This document shows positions 52,105 to 60,456 of a stretch of DNA of 64,000 nt, in pieces. The stretch comes from UBA2357 sp002344625. GTDB lineage: Bacteria > Pseudomonadota > Gammaproteobacteria > Burkholderiales > Rhodocyclaceae. Where the stretch lies: NCBI GenBank assembly GCA_937995335.1, contig CALKIH010000044.1, positions 13,050-77,049 of the forward strand, written 5' to 3'. Under the pieces are notes generated by a model, which was not told where the DNA came from, ran no database searches, and worked only from the letters and a program-made list of their open reading frames with translations. Position numbers and translations under genes: made by a program. Every line of letters starts with the position of its first letter. Position 1 is the first letter of the stretch.

Positions 52105-53931
52105 ATGATCAACAAGCGCGAAGAAATTGCCGCCGACGCTGACAAGTCGCCTGCAAACCCACCAGCGCACGGCTCCTCTCGTCGACTCGGCGACCGTCAT
52201 CTGCTCGACTCAGACGCCCTCGAAGAAATCGACCGCATGACCAACATCGCGCTCGGCCAGTTCACCGGCGGCGTTTCGCCAGCGTCGCTGGCCATGGCCT
52301 ACCTCGACTGGATGGTGCACCTTGGCTCCTCACCCGGGAAACAGTTTCAACTGGCCGCCAAGGCGACGCGCAAGGCGATGCGCCTGGGCAGCTACGCCCT
52401 GACGTCGGCGATCACCGGCAAGGCCGAGCCGTGCATCGAACCGCTGCATGGCGACCATCGCTTCGACCACCCCGGCTGGCAACGTTTTCCCTACAACGTC
52501 ATCTACCAGGGCTTCCTGCTCAATCAGCAGTGGTGGCACAACGCGACCACCGACGTACGCGGCGTTTCGAAACACAGTCAGGCCGCGGTGTCCTTCACCG
52601 CCCGCCAGATCCTCGATATGACGGCGCCGTGCAACATCCCCTTCCTGAACCCCGAGATCGCCGAAGCGACGATCAACGAGCGCGGCGCCAATCTGGCGCG
52701 CGGCGCCACCAACTATCGCGAGGACATCAAGCGTTCGCTGCGCGACGAACCGCCCGCCGGGGCAGAAGCCTTCCGTGTCGGCAAGAACCTCGCCATCACG
52801 CCTGGCAAGGTGGTCTACCGGAATCACCTGATCGAGCTGATTCAGTACGCGCCGGCCACCGACACCGTCCAGCGTGAACCGGTGCTGATGCAATCGGCGT
52901 GGATGATGAAGTACTACATCCTAGACCTCTCGCCGCACAACTCGCTGGTCAAGTATCTCGTCGATCGCGGCCATACCGTGTACATGGTCTCGTGGCTCAA
53001 TCCGGGTCCGGAGCACCGCAATCTGGGCATGGAGGATTATCGCAAACATGGCACGCTGGCCGCTGTCGAGGTCATCTCCGAGATGCAACCGGGGCGCAAG
53101 ATCCACGCCGCCGGGTATTGCCTGGGCGGCATCCTGCTCACCATCACGGCGGCGGCGATGGCGAGAGACGGCGACCATCGTCTGGCCAGCGTCACCTTGT
53201 TCACCACCATGACCGACTTCACCGAAGTCGGCGAGATCAACGTCTTCATGGACGCCAGCGAAGTCACGCTGCTCGAAGACATGATGTGGCAGAAGGGCTA
53301 CCTCGATCACAAGCAGGTCTCTGGCGGCTTTCAGGTCCTCAAGTCCGCCGACCTGATCTGGTCGAAGATGGTTCGCGAGTATTACCTGGGGCATCGCGAG
53401 CCGATGTTCGATCTGATGGCCTGGAACGCCGACGGCACGCGCATGCCGTATCGCCAGCACTCCGAGCTACTGCGCCGACTGTACGTGGACAACGAGCTCT
53501 TCGAGGGCAAATACATGGTCGAAGGCCGCGCCATCTCGATCAGCGACATCCACTGCCCGATCTTTGCCGTGGCCGCCGTGACTGACCACGTCGCCCCCTG
53601 GCACTCGGTCTACAAGCTGCACCTGCAAAGCGATGCCACCGAGCTGACCTTCGTCCTGACCAGCGGCGGGCATAACGTCGGAATCGTCAACGAACCCGGC
53701 CACCCGCACCGCTCGTACCAGCTCAGCGTGTGCCACGAAGGAGACCGCTGCATCGATCCGGAAACCTGGAAGGAAAAGACGCCGACCAGCGAGGGATCCT
53801 GGTGGCCGGTATGGCAACAATGGCTGGAGCGTCATTCCTCTGGCAGCGAAGCGCCTCCAGCGATGGGCGCCCCGGACAAAGGCTACGCGCCCCTGTGCGA
53901 CAGCCCGGGAACCTATGTATTGAAGGAGTGA
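52105..53931 (+). CDS. phaC: Poly(3-hydroxyalkanoate) synthase, class I
   Basis: 608 residues. Alpha/beta-hydrolase fold with lipase-box-like GYCLGG; catalytic Cys339. Partner Asp in VTDHVAPW and His in SGGHNVGIV. Polymerises 3-hydroxyacyl-CoA into PHA granules. The N-terminus has a class I-type region without an associated phaE gene. No phaA/phaB nearby. Ribosome site CGGAGA before ATG 52105. Confidence 0.92.
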   Translation: MINKREEIAADADKSPANPPAHGSSRRLGDRHLLDSDALEEIDRMTNIALGQFTGGVSPASLAMAYLDWMVHLGSSPGKQFQLAAKATRKAMRLGSYALTSAITGKAEPCIEPLHGDHRFDHPGWQRFPYNVIYQGFLLNQQWWHNATTDVRGVSKHSQAAVSFTARQILDMTAPCNIPFLNPEIAEATINERGANLARGATNYREDIKRSLRDEPPAGAEAFRVGKNLAITPGKVVYRNHLIELIQYAPATDTVQREPVLMQSAWMMKYYILDLSPHNSLVKYLVDRGHTVYMVSWLNPGPEHRNLGMEDYRKHGTLAAVEVISEMQPGRKIHAAGYCLGGILLTITAAAMARDGDHRLASVTLFTTMTDFTEVGEINVFMDASEVTLLEDMMWQKGYLDHKQVSGGFQVLKSADLIWSKMVREYYLGHREPMFDLMAWNADGTRMPYRQHSELLRRLYVDNELFEGKYMVEGRAISISDIHCPIFAVAAVTDHVAPWHSVYKLHLQSDATELTFVLTSGGHNVGIVNEPGHPHRSYQLSVCHEGDRCIDPETWKEKTPTSEGSWWPVWQQWLERHSSGSEAPPAMGAPDKGYAPLCDSPGTYVLKE

Positions 53932-53936
53932 TGAGC

Positions 53937-54575
53937 ATGACTCGCGACGAGGCACCAACGCTGCTGCAGCACGTCGATCCGCCTGACGCAGCACACGAGC
54001 AACCCGACCTCGCACGGCGACGCATTCTGGTCGCGGCGACGACAGCTTTGGGCGGGGTCGGCATTGCCGCGGCCACGGTACCGTTTATCAGCAGCATGCT
54101 GCCCAGCGAAAGAGCCAAAGCGGCCGGCGCTCCGGTCGAGATAGATCTCAGCAAGCTCGGACCCGGCACCTTGCTGACGGTGGGATGGCAGGGCAAGCCG
54201 ATCTGGATCTTGCGTCGTACCGATGAGATGTTGCGGCTGCTGGAAACAGATGACCAGCGCTTGCGCGATCCCCAGTCGGAAGAGCCTCAGCAGCCTGCCT
54301 ACTGCAAGAATCCATCGCGTGCGATCAAGCCCGAGTACCTCGTCGCGGTGGGACTCTGCACGCACCTCGGTTGCGTACCGACTTTTCGCCCGGACATCGC
54401 GCCTGACGATCTTGGCCCCGAGTGGCGCGGCGGCTTTTATTGTCCGTGCCACGGCTCCAAGTTCGATCTCGCGGGAAGAGTGTACAAGGGTGTTCCAGCG
54501 CCGACCAACTTGGTCATCCCGCGTTACACCTATTCGAGTGACGTCCAGGTCATCATCGGCAAAGACGTCGGATAA
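53937..54575 (+). CDS. Rieske iron-sulfur protein (PetA-like)
   Basis: 212 residues; ATG 53937 has the proper distance from GGAG (ATG 53931 is too close). Twin-arginine anchor (ARRRILVAATTALGG). Rieske ligands CTHLGC and CPCHGS. This is the family of the bc1 complex subunit, but no cytochrome b or c1 gene is adjacent, so it is an orphan paralogue. Overlaps the phaC stop region. Confidence 0.86.
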   Translation: MTRDEAPTLLQHVDPPDAAHEQPDLARRRILVAATTALGGVGIAAATVPFISSMLPSERAKAAGAPVEIDLSKLGPGTLLTVGWQGKPIWILRRTDEMLRLLETDDQRLRDPQSEEPQQPAYCKNPSRAIKPEYLVAVGLCTHLGCVPTFRPDIAPDDLGPEWRGGFYCPCHGSKFDLAGRVYKGVPAPTNLVIPRYTYSSDVQVIIGKDVG

Positions 54576-54653
54576 GGGCCCGGATGCAAGAACCATGCAA
54601 TGGCTCTGCGACTTGTCGCGTACCGAACATGACGGAGAGAAAAAGAGAAACCA

Positions 54654-55487
54654 ATGACCGAGAAAACCATCAATACACGATTACTTGATAGCTTGAGAAC
54701 TCAGCGCGAGCACGGGCGGAAACTATTGGCAGGCAAGAAGGGGATAATCCTCGGCATTGCCAACGACCAGTCCATCGCCTGGGGCTGTGCTCAGGCATTT
54801 CGCAGCCTCGGTGCGGAGTTGTGCATCACCTACCTGAATGAGAAATCCAGGAAGTTCACGGAGCCCCTGGCCAAGGTTCTTGATGTTGCGCCATCGCTCT
54901 ATCTTCCTTGCGATGTTCGCGAGGAAGGGCAACTGGAATCCGTGTTCGAGGCCATCGAGCGCGAGTGGGGAAGACTCGACTTTGCCCTCCATTCGATTGC
55001 CTTTGCTCCGCGTGAGGACCTGCATGGTCGAGTGACCGACTGCTCTCGCGAAGGCTTCCTGATGGCAATGGATGTTTCCTGCCATTCATTCATCCACATG
55101 GCCAAGCTGGCCGAGCCGCTCATGAAAGACGGTGGCGCGCTCTTCACCATGAGTTACTTCGGCGCCGAGAAGGTCGTCGAGAACTATAACGTGATGGGAC
55201 CCGTGAAGGCGGCGCTCGAAGCGACGTCTCGATATCTGGCCGCGGAACTGGGTCCCAAAGGCATCCGCGTAAACCCCATATCACCAGGACCAATCAAGAC
55301 ACGGGCGGCATCGGGCATCGGCCGTTTCGACGAGTTGATAGAGAAGGCCAGCGAGCGTGCGCCGTCTCATGTTCTGGCAACTATCGAGGACGTGGGCATG
55401 GCAACCGCCTTTCTGGCTAGCGACTATGCCAAGCTGATTACCGGAGACACCGTGTATGTGGACGGCGGCTACCACGTGCTCGGATAA
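54654..55487 (+). CDS. fabI: Enoyl-ACP reductase FabI
   Basis: 277 residues. Short-chain reductase with the FabI-type GIANDQSIAWG, active pair Tyr-x6-Lys in NYNVMGPVKAALE, and GDTVYVDGGYHVLG at the end. Reduces trans-2-enoyl-ACP in fatty acid synthesis. Has a 15-residue N-terminal extension. Possible roles are stress-resistant lipid synthesis or supply of PHA precursors. Confidence 0.88.
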   Translation: MTEKTINTRLLDSLRTQREHGRKLLAGKKGIILGIANDQSIAWGCAQAFRSLGAELCITYLNEKSRKFTEPLAKVLDVAPSLYLPCDVREEGQLESVFEAIEREWGRLDFALHSIAFAPREDLHGRVTDCSREGFLMAMDVSCHSFIHMAKLAEPLMKDGGALFTMSYFGAEKVVENYNVMGPVKAALEATSRYLAAELGPKGIRVNPISPGPIKTRAASGIGRFDELIEKASERAPSHVLATIEDVGMATAFLASDYAKLITGDTVYVDGGYHVLG

Positions 55488-55518
55488 TCGCCGCCACGGC
55501 GGCCGTGCCCCGTTGAAC

Positions 55519-55890
55519 ATGGACGTCGGCTTGGTCGGCTGGTCGCACATCGCCACCGGGAGGCATTTCCCAGTCGAAGTGCTGGCGGGTTGGGGTCTCG
55601 GATCAAGCTGTACCGCTCTTGCGAGATGGCTTATATCGCTGGCTGTGCCGGCATGGCAAACGGCATGCCGCATATCGGCCTTCGTCTGGTACGGAGTGGC
55701 CGCCTGCATCGTCATGGTCGATCAGTTCGGAAAGCTAGCCATCAACCACACGCATGCTCATGGCGAACAGGTCGAAGTCACCCCGTTTTTCAACCTTGCC
55801 GATATAGCCATCGCATTGGGAGCTGCCTTGCTCATTGTGGAGGCACGGAACCACAGCGCGACAGAGGGGGCAAAGTCAAGTACGACTTAG
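55519..55890 (+). pseudogene. PAP2 / LspA fusion remnant
   Basis: The frame starts inside a PAP2-like motif (GWSHIATGRHFPVEVLAGW), then continues as signal peptidase II N-terminus (IVMVDQFGKLAIN, GEQVEVTPFFNL) and jumps to the LspA C-terminus (NLADIAIALGAALLIVEA). The central LspA half with one catalytic Asp region is missing. Junction falls at FNL, present in both parts. Probably non-functional. Confidence 0.65.
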
Positions 55891-55998
55891 AGCCGTTGTC
55901 TTGCCCCGACGCTGATTCACCGCCCTCTGTGGTGTCTTGGCCGTTCGATCCAATCTAAAATCTCTTTGGCGTTGAGTTGCTGAAATAAGGGATCCGCG

Positions 55999-56598
55999 TC
56001 AGGCTTTCTTGAAGATTGTCCCGTAGTGGTAGGGCGGCAGATTGACCAGCTGTTCCAGTTGGAAGCCAGCCGGTTCAACTACCGCGCGGGTGTCCTCTGC
56101 AGACATGCGAAGTTCCGTGCGTGGCCCGCGGGGCTGACCCAGCACAGGCGTCTCTTCGCGTGGAATCGGACACCAATTGACGATTCCGAAGCGACCTGCG
56201 GGCAGGAGGACGGCAGTGATTTCCTTGGCCAGAGCGGTTTTGTCCGGCACACCGTGGAAAGTGTTTGCCATCCAGACATAGTCTACCGGGCTGGCTATCA
56301 GCCGACTTAACTCCATCGCATCGCCGAGTAGCCAGTCGCAGTTCGACATCCCGTCGCAAGCGCCTTTCGCTTGCTCCAGCATTGCCGGGTCAAGGTCGAG
56401 CCCGATGACGCGGCCTGGGCCAAGCCGACGCGCGATGGCTGCGGTGAAATAGCCATCGCCACAACCCAAATCGACAACGGTCATCCCGGATTCGACACGC
56501 AAATCCCTGACGATGCCATCGGGGTCGAGCCACAAGGCATGCCACCAGTTCTTGTCCGGCATCCCCGTAGCTTGAAACAAGCGGCCATGAAGATTCAT
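55999..56598 (-). CDS. Class I SAM-dependent methyltransferase
   Basis: 199 residues, leftward. Motif I VVDLGCGDGYF, then GLDLDPAMLEQA, and LLPAGRFGIVNW. Not the same family as the gene at 48907. Substrate unknown. Confidence 0.8.
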   Translation of the reverse strand: MNLHGRLFQATGMPDKNWWHALWLDPDGIVRDLRVESGMTVVDLGCGDGYFTAAIARRLGPGRVIGLDLDPAMLEQAKGACDGMSNCDWLLGDAMELSRLIASPVDYVWMANTFHGVPDKTALAKEITAVLLPAGRFGIVNWCPIPREETPVLGQPRGPRTELRMSAEDTRAVVEPAGFQLEQLVNLPPYHYGTIFKKA

Positions 56599-56730
56599 TT
56601 GAGGATTTTTCTCCCATTCGAGATCATGAGCATTTACGCAGAGCTGCGGAAATGGCTAATCCGATGAAGGCCGCACGCGCGGGCAGACTGCGCCGCTGCG
56701 CACGATTTCTGCGTCATTCTGCGTGTCTCG

Positions 56731-57300
56731 CTAATTATCCGCCCTCGCCAGTTTCGCATCCACTGCGCAGAATCCCTGGGGTTCCACGCCAAGCGCCGCA
56801 TTGAACTTGCTCGACATGTTCTGGAACGCCACCAGCGCGGTCAGCTCGATGATTGCATCATCATCGAAATGTGCGTGCAGGCGTGCAAAATGCTCTGCCG
56901 TCGTCTGCCGGTCAGACCACGTCATCGCTTCTGCATAGGCGAGCGCGGCTTTCTCCTGGTCCGAAAACTTCGCGCTGTCCTCGAACACCGGGAGCTCGGC
57001 AAGCTTCGCCGGGTCCACACCACGCTTCAGCACGGTCGCAGAATTGATGTCCACGCAGAACGCGCACCAGTTGATCTGCGACACCCGCACGGTCACCAAG
57101 GATCGCAAGGCGGGCGCAAGCGGTGATGTCTGCCGGTCGAGTGCGCCGTAGAGCGTGGCAAGGGCGGCAAAAACCTTTGGGGTACGGCCCCACAGCCTTG
57201 CCGGCTCAAGCACCGAGCCATATCGACGCCGCTGGTTCCAGAAGAACAACCTGACGTACCAGGGAAATCGATGACCCCTGGACGTGTCAACGAAAGCCAT
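56731..57300 (-). CDS. AhpD/carboxymuconolactone decarboxylase-like protein
   Basis: 189 residues, leftward. INWCAFCVDINSA carries the CxxC of AhpD-like alkylhydroperoxidase domains, with a His not obvious at the usual downstream place. Likely peroxide defence in copper stress; ends in a tail with one more Cys. Confidence 0.75.
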   Translation of the reverse strand: MAFVDTSRGHRFPWYVRLFFWNQRRRYGSVLEPARLWGRTPKVFAALATLYGALDRQTSPLAPALRSLVTVRVSQINWCAFCVDINSATVLKRGVDPAKLAELPVFEDSAKFSDQEKAALAYAEAMTWSDRQTTAEHFARLHAHFDDDAIIELTALVAFQNMSSKFNAALGVEPQGFCAVDAKLARADN

Positions 57301-57443
57301 GCGTTCTTCTCCATGTGTACGCCGGAAAAGCTCTGACTACTCCGGCATGGTTGGCACCGAGAAATCGTGGGCAGGGCAGGGCACGCGACCGCGGATGCGA
57401 TGCTTGCCTCCTGCCGCACACATGGGCCTTGGTTACAGTCATC

Positions 57444-57457
57444 TGACCAAATCGTAA
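57444..57457. promoter_or_regulatory. CopR-type box upstream of czcE
   Basis: TGAC-CAAATC-GTAA, then CTCGCCAGTCAGC, which shares the N-GTCAGC extension. 102 bp before czcE and 143 bp from the divergent ahpD-like gene. Confidence 0.5.
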
Positions 57458-57558
57458 CTCGCCAGTCAGCATTCTGTTGGCATGCGTCTTCTAAGATGGC
57501 ATCAGCGTCGGATGAGGACTGTCCGGCGCATTCAACCCCATCTCACGAGGAAAACATC

Positions 57559-57951
57559 ATGAACTACAAACTCGCCAAACTGGCCCTGATAGTGGCTGCG
57601 AGTGCTACCGGTGCAACGACCGCGTTTGCTCACCAAGACTACTCCGAAGCACAGACAGCACACTGGATTTCGCACGTCTCGGAAGCCGGTGGCCAGCCAA
57701 CTGCCACGCAGCTCGCCCCCTATGGTTACGCGTCGCCCGGAGTCGCCGCACGGGAGATCAAGATCGATAGTGGTACCAGGTTCCTGAACGTCAAGCAGCT
57801 GGAAACTGTGCGCATCGACGCCGGGGGCAAGAGCACCATCTGGACATTCGATACGCTCGGGACCACGCCGTTTCCTCTGTCGAAGATCGTTGCCGGCGCA
57901 GATGGCGTGACGGTGTTTGTGGACGAAAGCCCAGACCATCAGGGTAGCTGA
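57559..57951 (+). CDS. czcE: CzcE-like periplasmic copper-binding protein
   Basis: 130 residues. Signal peptide ends TTAFA with His right after. Core LAPYGYASPGVAAREIKI, RFLNVKQLETVRI and STIWTFDTLGTTPFPL matches CzcE of Cupriavidus metallidurans. Binds copper in the periplasm. Confidence 0.8.
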   Translation: MNYKLAKLALIVAASATGATTAFAHQDYSEAQTAHWISHVSEAGGQPTATQLAPYGYASPGVAAREIKIDSGTRFLNVKQLETVRIDAGGKSTIWTFDTLGTTPFPLSKIVAGADGVTVFVDESPDHQGS

Positions 57952-58076
57952 CACAGTTCCACAGGCACACAGAAAGCGGCCGCTGACGAGGCGATTCCAT
58001 CGCCCAGCCAGACGGCCAATAGCGAATAGCAAGACATCTTTGCAATGTCCATTGAGTCAAATCAAGGAGAACGAAA

Positions 58077-58367
58077 ATGTTAAAAAATCTGTTGATGATT
58101 GGCGCACTCAGCGCCCTTACCGCGTCTGCCTTCGCCGACGATGCCGCTCGTGCGCAAGCCGAGAAGGTGATCGCGCTGAAAGACGGCTCAACGCTCTTCG
58201 TCTTCAAGGGCGGCAAGATGGCCATGGAAGACAAATATGGTCGCGCCGTGCGCATGGAGGAGAACAAGGTGATGGAAACCAAGGATGGCCAGAAGATCAT
58301 CATGCACGGTGACGAGGTCAGTCGCCTCAGTTCGCTCCTCAAGGAGAACCATACCGGAGGAAGCTAG
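58077..58367 (+). CDS. copK: CopK-like periplasmic copper-binding protein
   Basis: 96 residues. Signal peptide ends SAFA. Met-rich core (LFVFKGGKMAMEDKYGRAVRM, then NKVMETKDGQKIIMHGDEV) matches CopK of Cupriavidus metallidurans, which binds Cu(I) and Cu(II). 125 bp after czcE, probably co-transcribed. Confidence 0.85.
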   Translation: MLKNLLMIGALSALTASAFADDAARAQAEKVIALKDGSTLFVFKGGKMAMEDKYGRAVRMEENKVMETKDGQKIIMHGDEVSRLSSLLKENHTGGS

Positions 58368-58739
58368 ACCTGCGCTTGCCGCGCGACAAGTGCTGAGCGT
58401 TTCGAGGCCGCTCTCCCATCCTGACGACATGGGAGAAAGCATCCGATCAAATGAGCGCTGGCGTTCGGCCTTTGTCGGCGCGGCGTTCAGGCACTTCGGT
58501 CTGCTCGCCTTTCTGAGCTTCCTGGCTTGCCAGCCGCTGAGTGATCGTTCCCGACCGAGCGGCATTACAGAAATGTAATCCTCAGGTCAGCTTGCCGACC
58601 TGAGGAGGTAGGCATCATTACCGGCTCCGGCCACATTGAGTCTAAGCTTGTCTCAGATAATGGTGCAAGCAGAAGCCGTCATCGTGAGACTGAAATTCAA
58701 AACCAATCGCTCCCACCTCATCCACCAACAGGATCCGTC
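58368..58739. other. Regulatory gap before cusF
   Basis: 372 bp without a clear gene (a 50-codon frame at 58429-58578 has no ribosome site). Holds the CopR-type box and hairpin at 58565-58605; the cusF promoter is likely in 58580-58700. Confidence 0.45.
58565..58605. promoter_or_regulatory. CopR-type box and adjacent hairpin upstream of cusF
   Basis: ATTACA-GAAA-TGTAAT is a perfect palindrome (TTAC-AGAAAT-GTAA form). Immediately after it CCTCAGGTC (58580-58588) pairs with GACCTGAGG (58597-58605), a 9-bp stem. Best copy of the copper box in the window; likely drives cusF-cusCBA. Confidence 0.68.
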
Positions 58740-59084
58740 ATGAAATCTTTCTTCTCCGCCCTTTCGCTGCTTGCCTTGGTCGTTGCCAACCCGGTTGTTG
58801 CCGCCGCCGAGCATGACTCCCATCATCAGGCGGGCGGCAGCGCCGGCGATGTCAAGGCGGCACCTTCTTCCGAAGGGACTGTGAAGAAAATCGATAAGGC
58901 CGCCGGCAAGATCACCATCAAGCACGGTCCGCTGGCCAATCTCGGGATGCCGCCAATGACCATGGCCTTCCGCGTCAGCGACCCGGCGATGCTCGAGAAG
59001 GTCAAGGCCGGCGAGAAGATCCGTTTCACGGCGGACCAGGTCGGCGATGCCCTGACTGTCACCACGCTGGAGGCAGCGAAATAG
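58740..59084 (+). CDS. cusF: CusF-like periplasmic copper-binding protein
   Basis: 114 residues. Signal peptide ends VVAA; His-rich linker HDSHH; then the CusF OB-fold with GTVKKIDKAAGKITIKHGPL and the metal site NLGMPPMTMAFRV (two Met plus His). Delivers Cu(I)/Ag(I) to the RND pump. The same fold is repeated at the C-terminus of CusB. Confidence 0.88.
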   Translation: MKSFFSALSLLALVVANPVVAAAEHDSHHQAGGSAGDVKAAPSSEGTVKKIDKAAGKITIKHGPLANLGMPPMTMAFRVSDPAMLEKVKAGEKIRFTADQVGDALTVTTLEAAK

Positions 59085-59154
59085 TCTCCGGCACGGTTTC
59101 GCTGCGTCCGGCGTTGCCGAACGCCGTTTGTTCTGCCACCGGATCCCCTGATTG

Positions 59155-60456
59155 ATGATGACCCCCATTACCAACGCCAGTAACAGGCGGTGGGCGACTG
59201 CCTGTGTGCTGTTCGCACTCGCCCTGCGTGTCGCGCCGTTGCACGCGCAAGGCACCTCGGAAGTGCAGCTGGGCGCTTCGCTCAGCGGCTTGCTGAGCTA
59301 TGCCCGCGAGCACAACCCCGAGCTCGGCGTCCGCAAGTTCGAGGCAGAGGCGGCACGGGAGCGGGTGGAGCCGGCTGCGGCGCTGCCCGATCCGCGCTTC
59401 GAGCTTGAGCTGATGGACTTCACCAACACCATGAATCCCTCGCGCAGCACTTCCTTGCTGCCGGGGCAGGTGGGCAACACCCGTTACCGGGTGGTTCAGC
59501 CGCTGCCGTTCTGGGGCAAGCGGGAGTTGCGCGGCGAGGTGGCTGCGGCGCAGGCCGAGCAGGTGGAAACCATGCAGCAAGGTACCGTGCTGGAGGTGGA
59601 AAACCGCATCAAGACCGCGTACGCCAGGCAGTTCCAGGCCTCGGGTCAAATCCGCATTCTGCGCGAGACCCTGTCGTTGCTCGACGCCATCGAGCAGCTG
59701 GTGCTCACCCGCTACGGCGTCGGCTTGGTGCCGCAGCAAGACGCCTTGCGGGCGCAGAGCGAACTGACATCGGTGAAGATCGAGCTCGTCGAAGCCGAAC
59801 GCCGCCGGCGTGACAACGCCGCCAAGCTCAACGCCCTACTGGCGCGCGACGGTAATGCCCCGCTGGCGGAGCCCGTGCGCTTGCCGTCGGCTCCCGCCAG
59901 AATTTCCTATTCAGGCCTGCTTGAACAGATTCGCACACGTTCGCCGGAGGTGGCGCGCGAACGCTTCGGCGTCGTCGCCGCGGAGAAAGGTCGCGAACTC
60001 ACCTGGTTGAACCGCTATCCGGACTTTGCCGTCGGCCTGACCAACAACCGCCCGTACAACGCTCCCGACAACTGGGAAGTGATGGTGGGGGTAACCATTC
60101 CGCTGCAACAGTCGTCCCGTCGCGCGCAGGAGCGCGAGGCCGAACGGCGCCTGGAGGCCGCCCAGACGCGGGTGGTCGCTGCCGAGACGCGCCTGGCCGG
60201 GCGGCTCGGCGAAACGCTCGCCGCCTTCGAGGCCAGCCGCGACAAGGCCCGTCTGCTGAAGGACACCTTGTTGCCGCAGGCCAGCGCGACCTTCGAAGCT
60301 GCTCAATCGGGCTACGAGAGTGGCCGGGTCAACTTCAACACCCTGATCGACGCGGAGAGGCAGATTCTGCGCGCGCGGCTGGCACTGCTCGACGCCGACG
60401 TCGAGACTGCCGTTCGCCTGGCCGAACTCGAACTTCTCGTGGGAGCACCGCTGTGA
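59155..60456 (+). CDS. cusC: CusC/CzcC-type outer-membrane efflux protein
   Basis: 433 residues, TolC family. N-terminal signal (ACVLFALALRVAPLHA), then long helical hairpins; LLSYAREHNPELGVRKFEAEAARER and RVNFNTLIDAERQILRARLALLDADVET are typical. Start among three close codons; ATG 59155 chosen. The stop overlaps the cusB GTG. Confidence 0.88.
   Translation: MMTPITNASNRRWATACVLFALALRVAPLHAQGTSEVQLGASLSGLLSYAREHNPELGVRKFEAEAARERVEPAAALPDPRFELELMDFTNTMNPSRSTSLLPGQVGNTRYRVVQPLPFWGKRELRGEVAAAQAEQVETMQQGTVLEVENRIKTAYARQFQASGQIRILRETLSLLDAIEQLVLTRYGVGLVPQQDALRAQSELTSVKIELVEAERRRRDNAAKLNALLARDGNAPLAEPVRLPSAPARISYSGLLEQIRTRSPEVARERFGVVAAEKGRELTWLNRYPDFAVGLTNNRPYNAPDNWEVMVGVTIPLQQSSRRAQEREAERRLEAAQTRVVAAETRLAGRLGETLAAFEASRDKARLLKDTLLPQASATFEAAQSGYESGRVNFNTLIDAERQILRARLALLDADVETAVRLAELELLVGAPL

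Noticed and set aside
58429..58578. 50-codon frame before cusF
   Set aside because: No ribosome site; its end coincides with the copper box, so it is likely chance.
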